This document shows, in pieces, positions 1 through 5,619 of a stretch of DNA of 6,539 bases. Both the position numbers and the translations under genes were made by a program. The stretch lies in NCBI GenBank assembly GCA_014534155.1, contig JACVSB010000097.1, positions 1-6,539 on the forward strand. Reading direction: 5' to 3'. Each line of letters starts with the position of its first letter. Positions within the stretch are counted from its first letter, which is position 1. Under the pieces are notes generated by a model. That model was not told where the DNA came from. It saw only the letters and a list, made by a program, of their open reading frames with translations, and ran no database searches. The DNA is from Thermoleophilia bacterium. GTDB lineage: Bacteria; Actinomycetota; Thermoleophilia; Gaiellales; Gaiellaceae.

Positions 1-177
1 CTCCTCCCCTTCCACCGCTCCCGGCGCCTGGCCCACGATGAGCGCACGCTGGCCGGCGTGGCCGGCAAAGACCGGGAGCGAGGCGAGCGGGAACCCCGCG
101 TCGGCGCAGGCGCGGCAGCGCCGGTTGTCCGCCTGCAGCGAGGACAGCGAGCGGTACGTGGAGCGGCGCCGGGTCAC
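1..177 (-). CDS. Uracil-DNA glycosylase superfamily protein, N-terminal part (runs off left edge)
   Basis: This is the first 59 codons of a minus-strand gene that continues beyond the window. The reading frame contains a paired cysteine motif, C21-R-A-C24, then a stretch leading into GQAPGAVEGEE at residues 49-59. The G-x-APG-x-x-E signature is the active-site motif I of family 4/5-type uracil-DNA glycosylases, in which nearby cysteines often help bind a 4Fe-4S cluster. Members remove uracil from DNA as the first step of base excision repair. The proposed start is the GTG at 177; no clear Shine-Dalgarno precedes it and the N-terminus is arginine-rich, so the start is uncertain. The gene is divergent from the HAD gene, with about 65 bp between starts. 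The rest of the catalytic domain, including the second motif, cannot be seen, so the exact subfamily and substrate are open. Confidence 0.72.
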   Translation of the reverse strand, partial: MTRRRSTYRSLSSLQADNRRCRACADAGFPLASLPVFAGHAGQRALIVGQAPGAVEGEE

Positions 178-229
178 CTCGTTGCGGCGTCGCCCGCGCG
201 CGCTCGTGTTCGTCCCCGTCCCGTCGGGG

Positions 230-235
230 TATAGC
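230..235 (+). promoter_or_regulatory. Probable -10 element of the HAD gene, leaderless
   Basis: TATAGC lies exactly 7 nt before the ATG at 243. A transcript started from this -10 would begin at or next to the start codon, and no Shine-Dalgarno sequence lies between. It is the only AT-rich spot in the 65 bp between the divergent genes. No convincing -35 is visible. The opposite strand reads TATACC here (234-229), so the divergent glycosylase gene might use an overlapping -10. This is inferred from sequence only. Confidence 0.5.
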
Positions 236-242
236 TCGCCGC

Positions 243-893
243 ATGCCCACGGCCGCGATCGTCGACGTCGACGGGACCCTCGTCGACACGAACTACCACC
301 ACGCGCTCTGCTGGTACCGCGCCTTTCGCGAGCACGGTCTCGTCATTCCCCTCTGGCGGCTGCACCGTCACGTCGGGATGGGAGGGGATCAGTTCGTCGG
401 CGCCGTCGCCGGCGAGGAGGTCGAGGAGCGACTCGGCGACGGGCTCCGAGACCGCTGGGAGGAGCTCTTCAACGAGGTGATCGACGAGATCGAGCCCCTC
501 CCGGAAGCAGCGAACCTCCTGGCCTCGGTGAAGGAGCGCGGGCATCCCGTCGTGCTCGCGAGCTCGTCGATCCAGTCGCACCTCGAACGCTTCCTCGACC
601 TGCTCGGCGCCCGCGAGATCGCGGACGCGTGGACGATGAAGGACGAGATCGAGGAGTCGAAGCCGGCGCCTGATCTCGTCGAGGCCGCGCTCAGCAAGGC
701 GGGATCGCGCGACGCCGTCATGGTCGGGGACACCGTCTGGGACGTCGAGGCCGCCGGCCGAGCCGGGATAGCGACGATCTCCGTCCTCACGGGAGGCTTC
801 GGTGCGGCTGAGCTTCGACAGGCAGGGGCGGCGCACGTCTTCGAGTCCGCCGCCGACCTCCGGGAGCGGCTCGATGAGACGCCGCTCTCCTAG
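243..893 (+). CDS. HAD-superfamily hydrolase, phosphoglycolate phosphatase/beta-phosphoglucomutase type
   Basis: This 216-residue protein is a cytoplasmic haloacid dehalogenase-fold phosphatase. All four HAD motifs are present: motif I DVDGTLVDT at residues 8-16 (nucleophile D8, acid/base D10); motif II S107-S109 in LASSS; motif III K140 in SKPAP; and motif IV GDTVWD at 162-167 (D163 and D167, Mg2+ ligands). Residues about 17-85 form the helical C1-type cap that selects the substrate. Length and motif spacing fit the Gph/PGMB subfamily, which acts on small phosphorylated metabolites. The actual substrate cannot be told from sequence. The ATG at 243 is chosen because it sits just before motif I, as usual in the family, and because of the -10-like hexamer 7 nt upstream. 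The gene stands alone, divergent from the glycosylase gene and convergent with the small membrane protein gene. Confidence 0.93.
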   Translation: MPTAAIVDVDGTLVDTNYHHALCWYRAFREHGLVIPLWRLHRHVGMGGDQFVGAVAGEEVEERLGDGLRDRWEELFNEVIDEIEPLPEAANLLASVKERGHPVVLASSSIQSHLERFLDLLGAREIADAWTMKDEIEESKPAPDLVEAALSKAGSRDAVMVGDTVWDVEAAGRAGIATISVLTGGFGAAELRQAGAAHVFESAADLRERLDETPLS

Positions 894-1061
894 GGGCCGG
901 TCCGGGAACCTACGTGATGCCGGGGCACGGGAAAACCGCGCGCCGGCCAGAACGCAGGGAAGGCGGATATGCAGGCATATTCGCGCGAGTGAGGACGCCG
1001 CCGGCGCCCGGTTTGCAGCTGCACCCGGCGCGCGAGCCCTTTCCGGACAGCCCGCTCGCCC
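894..1061. other. Intergenic gap between convergent genes
   Basis: This 168 bp stretch separates the ends of the HAD gene and the small membrane protein gene. Reading frames across it give only arginine- and proline-rich products typical of shadow frames in GC-rich DNA, so I call no gene. It contains the AT-rich inverted repeat at 963-984 and a perfect 10 bp palindrome TGCAGCTGCA at 1014-1023. A weak stem (GCGAGC with GCTCGC, near 1033-1059) could form just downstream of the small membrane gene, but it has no U-tract, so no terminator is called. Confidence 0.6.
963..984. repeat. AT-rich inverted repeat, operator-like
   Basis: The arms ATATGC (967-972) and GCATAT (975-980) are perfect reverse complements around an AG spacer. 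The symmetry extends outward through three further pairs (963-965 with 982-984), with one G:T break at 966/981. An ATAT-containing dyad stands out in DNA of this GC content. The 2 nt centre makes it a poor RNA hairpin and more like a binding site for a dimeric protein. It does not lie next to a gene start, so its role is unknown. Confidence 0.4.
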
Positions 1062-1289
1062 TCAGCTCGTCGGGTCGTCGGCGCCGCCCGGGCCGAGGAA
1101 GTCGCCCTGGTCCGCGCCGCGCCGGGCAACGTCGCGCGGCCTCGTCCGCGTTCCGCCGGCGAGCGCGAGCCAGATCGCGACGCCGATTCCGAGCGGGATT
1201 ACGATCAACGCGAAGAGCCCCGCGCCGATTGCCGTCACGACACCCGTGAGGACTGCCGTGAGGACGAGGACGACGACGATCGCGGTCAT
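1062..1289 (-). CDS. Small two-helix membrane protein of unknown function
   Basis: This 75-residue protein starts at the ATG at 1289. It has the clearest ribosome-binding site in the window: AGAGGT, 6 nt before the ATG. Residues about 2-44 are almost entirely hydrophobic and break at G22-A23 and P32-L33-G34, which suggests two short membrane helices in a hairpin. The tail (45-75) is polar and charged and ends in LGPGGADDPTS (65-75). The LGPGG-x-DDP tail resembles C-terminal ends I recall from small actinobacterial membrane proteins; this is a recollection, not a search result. The same frame stays open far upstream through the SDR gene, but that part is an antisense shadow. The gene is divergent from the SDR gene with 51 bp between starts. 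I do not recognise a function. Confidence 0.68.
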   Translation of the reverse strand: MTAIVVVLVLTAVLTGVVTAIGAGLFALIVIPLGIGVAIWLALAGGTRTRPRDVARRGADQGDFLGPGGADDPTS

Positions 1290-1340
1290 GCCGAGACCTC
1301 TCTTCCCGCGGCTTCCGGCGGCAAACGCGGCAACCGTGTG

Positions 1341-2117
1341 ATGGAGAGCGGGCTCGCGGGGAAGCGCGTTCTCGTCACCGGCGGGTCCGGCGGGATCGGA
1401 GCTGCGACGGCGCGCGCCTTCGCGGCCGAGGCCTCCAGGGTCGCGGTGCACTATCACCGCGGTCGCGCGCGGGCCGAGGCGGTGGCCGCCGAGCTGCCGC
1501 AGGCGCTGGTCACGGGCGGCGACCTGACCCGTGAAGAGGACGTCGACCGCGTCTTCGCCGAGGTTCGCCGCGCGTTCGGCGGGGTCGACGTCTGCGCAGC
1601 CGTCGCCGGCGTCTGGCCCTCGGAGGACCGGCCGGTCTGGCAGCTTTCGCTCGAGCGCTGGCGGGCGACGATCGACGCCAACCTGACCGCGACCTTCTTG
1701 ACGGCGCGCGCGTTCGGAGGCGAGGTGGCGAGGCTGGGGCACGGAAACCTCGTCATCGTCGGCTCGACCGCCGGCCTCGTGGGCGAGGCCGGGCACGCCG
1801 ACTACGCGGCGGCCAAGTCCGCCCTCGTCGGCGGCCTCCTGCTCAGCCTCAAGAACGAGCTCGTCCGCGTCGCGCCCCGCGCGCGCGTGAATGCCGTCTG
1901 CCCCGGATGGACGGAATCGCCGATGACGCGCGACGAGCTCGACCGCGACCGGGTGAGCCGGGTGACGCGGACGATGGCGCTCCGGAAGGTGGCAGCGCCC
2001 GAGGACGTCGCCCGCCAGATCGTCGTTCTCGCCTCCGACGAGCTCTCGGGCCACGTGACGGGCCAGGTCGTAACCGTGGCGGGCGGCATGGAAGGACGCG
2101 TGATCCACGAGCTCTAG
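1341..2117 (+). CDS. Short-chain dehydrogenase/reductase (SDR), FabG-like
   Basis: This 258-residue classical SDR is an NAD(P)H-dependent oxidoreductase in the cytoplasm. The Rossmann dinucleotide motif TGGSGGIG is at 13-20, and D61 follows in the adenine-contacting region. The catalytic tetrad is complete: N114, S142 (GSTAG), Y155 and K159 (YxxxK), followed by the PG motif at 188-189. The family's NNAG motif is changed to AVAG (87-90). H38-R40 after the second strand hint at NADP(H) preference, but weakly. The length matches 3-oxoacyl-ACP reductases and sugar or steroid dehydrogenases; nothing fixes the substrate, and it is not next to fatty-acid genes, so I do not call it fabG. A GTG lies directly before the ATG at 1338; ATG 1341 is preferred. 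Neither has a visible Shine-Dalgarno or a good -10 at leaderless distance. tRNA-Ser follows 34 nt downstream. Confidence 0.92.
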   Translation: MESGLAGKRVLVTGGSGGIGAATARAFAAEASRVAVHYHRGRARAEAVAAELPQALVTGGDLTREEDVDRVFAEVRRAFGGVDVCAAVAGVWPSEDRPVWQLSLERWRATIDANLTATFLTARAFGGEVARLGHGNLVIVGSTAGLVGEAGHADYAAAKSALVGGLLLSLKNELVRVAPRARVNAVCPGWTESPMTRDELDRDRVSRVTRTMALRKVAAPEDVARQIVVLASDELSGHVTGQVVTVAGGMEGRVIHEL

Positions 2118-2134
2118 CGGCGAGGGCCGTATGG

Positions 2135-2140
2135 CACGAT
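2135..2140 (+). promoter_or_regulatory. Possible -10 element of tRNA-Ser
   Basis: CACGAT lies 11 nt before the mature tRNA 5' end, in the 34 bp gap after the SDR stop codon, which would give a very short 5' leader. No -35 resembling TTGACA is seen at 16-18 nt spacing. Co-transcription with the SDR gene is an alternative. Confidence 0.25.
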
Positions 2141-2151
2141 GTCGGCAGCGC

Positions 2152-2242
2152 GGAGAGGTGTCCGAGCTGGCCTAAGGAGCGCGACTGGAAATCGCGTACC
2201 CGGCGACGAGCTGGGTCGCGGGTTCGAATCCCGCCCTCTCCG
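2152..2242 (+). tRNA. tRNA-Ser (anticodon GGA)
   Basis: A complete class II tRNA folds here. The acceptor stem GGAGAGG (2152-2158) pairs with CCTCTCC (2235-2241), with discriminator G2242. The anticodon stem CGCGA/TCGCG encloses the loop CTGGAAA with anticodon GGA at 2187-2189, which reads UCC and UCU serine codons. The variable arm is long (2197-2217), with an ACCC/GGGT stem as expected for serine tRNA. The T arm is GCGGG-TTCGAAT-CCCGC (2218-2234). CCA is not encoded (CCT follows the discriminator), so a CCA-adding enzyme must complete the 3' end. The convergent cytochrome gene ends only 25 bp downstream. Confidence 0.97.
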
Positions 2243-2267
2243 CCTCACCTTCCGGTCCCGGCGGCCG

Positions 2268-2825
2268 CTATCCCTGCGTCGACTCGACGACGAACGCCGC
2301 GACCGCGGCGATCTCGTCCGGCGTCAACTGGTCGCCGAACGCCGGCATGCCGTTGCCGCCGTTCGTCACCTGCTCGACGACGGCTTCCTCGTCCGGCTTC
2401 AGCTCGTCGAGGTTCGGTCCGACCGTGCCCGACGCGCCGGCCGCCTTCAGGGTGTGGCAGTTCGCGCAACCGCTCTGGGCGAAGACCTGCTCCCCGCGGG
2501 CCGCGTCGCCCCCGCCGGTCTCGCCCGTCGTTCCGCCGCCCGTCTCGCCGGTGGCCGTGGCGGAGGTGTCCGTCCCTCCCTCCTCGGGCTCGCCGGAGTC
2601 CTCGACGTTGCCGGCCTCGCGGGTCTGGGAGTGACCCTCCTCGGCACCGTAGATCTCGACCGTCGCGAGCATCGCCCCGACGAGGAGCACCGAGGCGAGC
2701 GCGAAGAGACCGAGCTTCGACCCTGGGAAGTCGGGCCTGCGCCGCGGTACGAGGAGCGAGACGACGAGACTGAACCCGATCAGGCAGAGGGCGACGACCG
2801 TGAGGATGACGTCGTTGCGGCTCAC
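2268..2825 (-). CDS. Membrane-anchored class I cytochrome c
   Basis: This 185-residue protein has two N-terminal membrane helices (about 7-27 and 38-58), a low-complexity acidic Gly/Thr/Glu linker (about 61-107) with the seven-residue unit TGETGGG repeated at 92-98 and 100-106, and a C-terminal mono-haem domain (about 108-185). The haem site is CANCH at 120-124. GPNLDEL (136-142) follows, and M160 in GMPAFG is the expected sixth haem ligand; the DEIAAVAAFVV helix near the end is typical of class I domains. The protein probably carries electrons at the outer membrane face, with the haem domain on a flexible tether. The oxidase or reductase partner is not in the window. The start is the GTG at 2825, since the next methionine (M52) falls inside the second helix. 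There is no Shine-Dalgarno; TATGCA lies 6 nt upstream. The gene is divergent from uppP across 26 bp. Confidence 0.9.
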   Translation of the reverse strand: MSRNDVILTVVALCLIGFSLVVSLLVPRRRPDFPGSKLGLFALASVLLVGAMLATVEIYGAEEGHSQTREAGNVEDSGEPEEGGTDTSATATGETGGGTTGETGGGDAARGEQVFAQSGCANCHTLKAAGASGTVGPNLDELKPDEEAVVEQVTNGGNGMPAFGDQLTPDEIAAVAAFVVESTQG

Positions 2826-2844
2826 CGGGGTTGCATACGATAGT
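2815..2844 (+). promoter_or_regulatory. Probable uppP promoter, leaderless
   Basis: TTGCGG (2815-2820) could serve as a -35, with an 18 nt spacer to GATAGT (2839-2844) as the -10, 7 nt before the ATG at 2852. TACGAT at 2836-2841 is an alternative -10, 10 nt from the ATG. The -35 lies inside the first codons of the divergent cytochrome gene. No Shine-Dalgarno lies before the ATG. Confidence 0.42.
2832..2837 (-). promoter_or_regulatory. Possible -10 element of the cytochrome c gene
   Basis: On the minus strand, TATGCA ends 6 nt before the GTG start at 2825, compatible with a leaderless mRNA. An alternative, TATCGT (2842-2837), lies 11 nt before the start. The 26 bp between the two divergent starts leaves no room for separate, non-overlapping promoters. 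No clear -35 is seen. Confidence 0.35.
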
Positions 2845-2851
2845 CGGCCGG

Positions 2852-3790
2852 ATGAGCCGCGTCGGCGTCTACGCGGGTGCCGGCGCCGCTCTCGCCGCCG
2901 CCGTTTTGCTGGCGGCCGCGCGCGTGGGCGAGGAGCCAGGCGCTCTCTCGAGCTGGCAGGCGCTCGTCCTCGGCCTCGTCCAGGGCGCCACGGAGCTCCT
3001 CCCGATCTCCTCCTCGGGCCACCTGATCCTCGTCCCCTGGCTCGCGAACTGGACCTACCTGGAGGCCCACGACTCGTTCAACCAGACCTTCGACGTCGCG
3101 CTCCACCTCGGGACGCTCGTCGCGGTCGCGCTCTACTTCCGCCGCGACGTCGTCCTGCTCGTGCGCTCCGCACTCGCAAGCCTCGCGCGCCGCCGGATCG
3201 AGACGCCCAGCGAGCGGGTCGCCTGGTACATCGTGGCCGCGACGGTCCCCGCGGCGCTCGCGGGCGCGCTCGGCGAGGACTTCATCGTCGAGGAGCTCGG
3301 GGAGCCGTGGCAGATCGCGATCCTCCTCGCCGTCTTCGCCCTCGTGCTCTGGATCGCCGACCGCTCGCGCGCCGAGCGGCGGATCGGCGACATTCGGCTC
3401 CGCGACGCGCTCACGATCGGGCTCGCGCAGGTTCTCGCGCTCATGCCGGGGGTGTCGCGCTCGGGAGTCACCATCTCGGCGGCCCGCTTCCTCGCGCTCG
3501 ACCGCGACTCCGCGGCCCGCTTCTCGTTCCTCCTCCTGCTGCCCACGACGCTCGGAGCCGTGGTCTGGAAAGGCGTCACGGACGTCCTCCTCGCCGACCT
3601 CCCGCCCGGATCCGGCGGCCCCTTCCTGGTCGGCACGATCGCCGCCGCTGTGAGCGGGCTGGCCGCCATCTCCGTCCTCCTCGGCTACGTGCGTCGCCAC
3701 TCGTACTCGCTCTTCGTCGTCTACCGGCTGCTCGTGGCCGCGATCGTTCTTCTCCTCATCGCGACCGGCGTCCGCGAGGCCGGTTTCTAG
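2852..3790 (+). CDS. uppP: Undecaprenyl-diphosphatase (UppP/BacA family)
   Basis: This 312-residue integral membrane enzyme dephosphorylates undecaprenyl diphosphate to undecaprenyl phosphate, recycling the lipid carrier for peptidoglycan and other surface polymers; overexpression of the family is linked to bacitracin resistance. Both BacA signatures are present: QGATELLPISSSGHL (44-58), carrying the (E/Q)xxxE pair Q44/E48, the serines and H57; and PGVSRSGVT (199-207) with R203. E. coli BacA has glutamate where Q44 lies, an accepted family variant. Hydrophobic segments continue to the C-terminus, including about 156-168, 226-242, 258-277 and 284-305. An extra hydrophobic segment (about 4-24) precedes the usual family start, making the protein longer than E. 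coli BacA (273). A TTG seven codons upstream (2831) is in frame, but ATG 2852 fits the promoter signal better. The AI-2E-family gene follows after 53 bp. Confidence 0.95.
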   Translation: MSRVGVYAGAGAALAAAVLLAAARVGEEPGALSSWQALVLGLVQGATELLPISSSGHLILVPWLANWTYLEAHDSFNQTFDVALHLGTLVAVALYFRRDVVLLVRSALASLARRRIETPSERVAWYIVAATVPAALAGALGEDFIVEELGEPWQIAILLAVFALVLWIADRSRAERRIGDIRLRDALTIGLAQVLALMPGVSRSGVTISAARFLALDRDSAARFSFLLLLPTTLGAVVWKGVTDVLLADLPPGSGGPFLVGTIAAAVSGLAAISVLLGYVRRHSYSLFVVYRLLVAAIVLLLIATGVREAGF

Positions 3791-3831
3791 GCGCGGCTCC
3801 CCTCGCCGTTGCCGCCGCCCGCCGGCCGCGG

Positions 3832-3837
3832 CATTCT
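3832..3837 (+). promoter_or_regulatory. Possible -10 element of the AI-2E-family gene
   Basis: CATTCT lies 6 nt before the ATG at 3844 and is the only AT-leaning spot in the 53 bp after uppP. There is no Shine-Dalgarno. It matches the spacing seen before the HAD, uppP and MBL genes but is a weaker -10 match. Read-through from uppP is the alternative. Confidence 0.28.
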
Positions 3838-3843
3838 CCCTAC

Positions 3844-4911
3844 ATGCGCGAAACCGCACGCCGCGCGTTCGTCGCAGCCCTCGTCGTCGTCTCCGTCGTC
3901 GTGGCGGCCCTCGTCCTCTGGAAGCTCAGGCTGCTTCTGGCCGCCCTCTTCCTCGCGTTCATCATCGCGGCCGCGATGCGGCCCGGCGTCGAGGCGCTCC
4001 GCCGGCGGCGCATCCCGCGCGGCATTGGGATCCTCGTGCACTACGCCGCGCTCGTGGCCGCGGTCGCGCTGCTCCTCTCCTTCGTCGTCCCGACGGCGAT
4101 CGACCAGATCGCCGAGGCTGTCCCCACCTCGACGTCCGAGCTCGAGCGGGCGACGCGCGAGTCTGGAGGCGTGAAGCAGCAGTTCCTGCTCGCCGTGCAG
4201 GAGCGGCTCGAGGAGCTACCCAGCAGGGAGCGTGTGGCCGAGCGGGCCTTCAACCCCGCCCTGGAGATCACGATGACCGCGTTCGAGGTCCTCGTCGGGG
4301 TCTTCTTCACGCTCGCCTCGGCCGCTTACTGGATCTTCGAGCGCGACCGGGCGGTCGATCTCTTCACGTCCCTGCTCGCGCGCCCGCGCCGCAAGAAGGT
4401 CCGCGACACCTGGGACCTGATCGACGCGAAGCTCGGCGCATACGTGCGCGGTCAGCTCCTCCTCATCGTCTTCGTCGCGACCGTCCTCTCGCTCTCGTTC
4501 TGGGCCATCGGCCTCCCCTTCTGGCTCCTGCTCGGCATCTTCGCGGGCGTCGTCGAGATCGTCCCCGTGATCGGCCCCCTCGCCGCCGGCACGTTCGCCG
4601 TCGGGGTCGGCGTCACCGACTCGCTGCAGGTCGCCGTCCTCGCCGGCCTCGTCGTGCTCGTCGTCCGGCTGGTCGAGGACTACGTGGTCATCCCGCGTGT
4701 CCTCGGAGACGCGGTCGGGCTGACGCCCCTGACCGTCCTCGTCGCGGTCGCCGGAGTGACCATCCTCTTCGGCGGCTTCGCCGTCCTGCTCGCGATCCCG
4801 CTCGCCGCCGTGCTGGCCACGCTCGTCGACGTCCTCGTTCGCCATCGCGACCCGGCGGAGCAGGACGTCCCGACGGTGCTCTTTCCGGCGAAGGACGCCG
4901 AGGGCCGCTAG
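3844..4911 (+). CDS. AI-2E family transporter-like membrane protein
   Basis: This 355-residue polytopic membrane protein has the layout of the AI-2E transporter family (PF01594, formerly UPF0118): two N-terminal helices (about 8-26 and 29-45), a third at 62-82, a soluble segment rich in charged residues (about 85-140), a helix at 145-164, and a C-terminal bundle from about 203 to 330. The family signatures are EIVPVIGPLAAG (238-249) and LVEDYVVIPRVLG (276-288) followed by VGLTPL. Members have been proposed to export autoinducer-2 or to act as Na+/H+ antiporters; most are uncharacterised, so no substrate is assigned. Length is normal. The open frame extends far upstream through the uppP region, but that part is a shadow; ATG 3844 matches the normal family start. 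The stop codon overlaps that of the convergent MBL gene. Confidence 0.92.
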   Translation: MRETARRAFVAALVVVSVVVAALVLWKLRLLLAALFLAFIIAAAMRPGVEALRRRRIPRGIGILVHYAALVAAVALLLSFVVPTAIDQIAEAVPTSTSELERATRESGGVKQQFLLAVQERLEELPSRERVAERAFNPALEITMTAFEVLVGVFFTLASAAYWIFERDRAVDLFTSLLARPRRKKVRDTWDLIDAKLGAYVRGQLLLIVFVATVLSLSFWAIGLPFWLLLGIFAGVVEIVPVIGPLAAGTFAVGVGVTDSLQVAVLAGLVVLVVRLVEDYVVIPRVLGDAVGLTPLTVLVAVAGVTILFGGFAVLLAIPLAAVLATLVDVLVRHRDPAEQDVPTVLFPAKDAEGR

Positions 4912-5612
4912 GCGCGCCGCTCGACCTGGGAGCCGCCCACGACCGCCTCGGACCCGTCGGCGAAGCGCACCCAGGCCTTGTGGCCTCCGTCGTAGTCGGG
5001 AGCCCAGAGGAGAAGACGGGCGGAGCGCCCGCCGACCGTGCACGGCTCGTCGCCCTCGGGGTCGGCCCCGCGCCAGACGCGGACGAACGGGTTCTCCTCC
5101 CGCTCTTCGTCGACCGTCGTCGCCTCCCGGTGCCCGGGGCGCAGGACGGTCGCCGCCGGCAGGGCGAGGATCCGGTCGATCGAGCGTCTGAGGTCGCCGA
5201 ACCCGGTCGGCCCGCCCCCGCGCGTCCCGCCGACCGTCCGGCGGAAGATGAGGTCGCCGGTCAGGCACTCGCCGTCGACGGCGAAGGCAAGGTGGTCCGG
5301 CGAATGCCCGGGCGTCTCGAGCACGCGAATCTCGAGCTCGCCGGAGCGCACGACGTCGCCCTCCGCGAGCGCCGGGTGGCGCAGGATGGGGATCCCGAGC
5401 TCGGCCGCGATCGCGTCGACTCCCTCCACGTGGTCGCCGTGCCCGTGCGTGAGCAGGATGTGCGTCAGCGCCACCTCGTCCCGCTCCGCGCGCTCGCGCA
5501 GGGGCGCCACGATCCCGTTTCCGTCCACGAGGACCCCGTGCCCGCCGGGCCGGTCGGCCACGAGGTAGGCGTTCGAAAGCCAGGACGGATGCTCGGTGCG
5601 CTCGACGATCAC
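4908..5612 (-). CDS. Metallo-beta-lactamase-fold hydrolase, glyoxalase II-like
   Basis: This 234-residue, probably cytoplasmic, metal-dependent hydrolase has the motif THGHGDH at 55-61 (H56, H58, D60, H61) and the further metal ligands H103 (PGHSPDH), D120 (TGDLIF) and H161 (RPGHR). This is the complete two-metal set of the glyoxalase II-like branch, whose members usually hydrolyse thioesters; the substrate here is unknown. After the core, residues about 187-234 form an extension including WAPDYDGGHKAWVRFADG (203-220) that is not part of the basic fold. The start is the GTG at 5612, with TACCGT 7 nt upstream and no Shine-Dalgarno. The gene ends tail to tail with the AI-2E-family gene in a shared CTAG, and lies 60 bp downstream of the surface protein gene on the same strand, so some read-through from it is possible. 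Confidence 0.9.
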   Translation of the reverse strand: MIVERTEHPSWLSNAYLVADRPGGHGVLVDGNGIVAPLRERAERDEVALTHILLTHGHGDHVEGVDAIAAELGIPILRHPALAEGDVVRSGELEIRVLETPGHSPDHLAFAVDGECLTGDLIFRRTVGGTRGGGPTGFGDLRRSIDRILALPAATVLRPGHREATTVDEEREENPFVRVWRGADPEGDEPCTVGGRSARLLLWAPDYDGGHKAWVRFADGSEAVVGGSQVERRA

Positions 5613-5619
5613 ACCGGGA

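Noticed and set aside
38..673. Arginine-rich plus-strand frame overlapping the glycosylase and HAD genes
   Set aside because: A shadow frame typical of GC-rich DNA; the HAD frame carries all four motifs.
1031..1061. Rho-independent terminator after the small membrane protein gene
   Set aside because: Only a 6 bp stem with a large loop and no U-tract; too weak to call.
1290..2108. Long minus-strand reading frame upstream of the small membrane protein, antisense to the SDR gene
   Set aside because: The composition is Arg/Asp/Gly-rich without recognisable motifs, while the plus-strand SDR has all its catalytic residues. The ribosome-binding site and hydrophobic start at 1289 define the real gene.
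2152..2242. tRNA-Ser as an integration site for a mobile element
   Set aside because: No integrase, no repeated tRNA 3' end and no foreign-looking genes are present; normal chromosomal genes continue on both sides.
2831..2833. In-frame TTG as the uppP start
   Set aside because: It would place the likely -10 inside the coding sequence, and the seven added residues have no family support; ATG 2852 is preferred.
2800..3843. Plus-strand frame that joins onto the AI-2E-family gene from upstream
   Set aside because: It is an arginine- and proline-rich shadow of uppP in another frame; the family N-terminus begins at the ATG at 3844.
2822..3859. 345-residue minus-strand frame opposite uppP
   Set aside because: Charged low-complexity product with no motif, directly antisense to a clear UppP.
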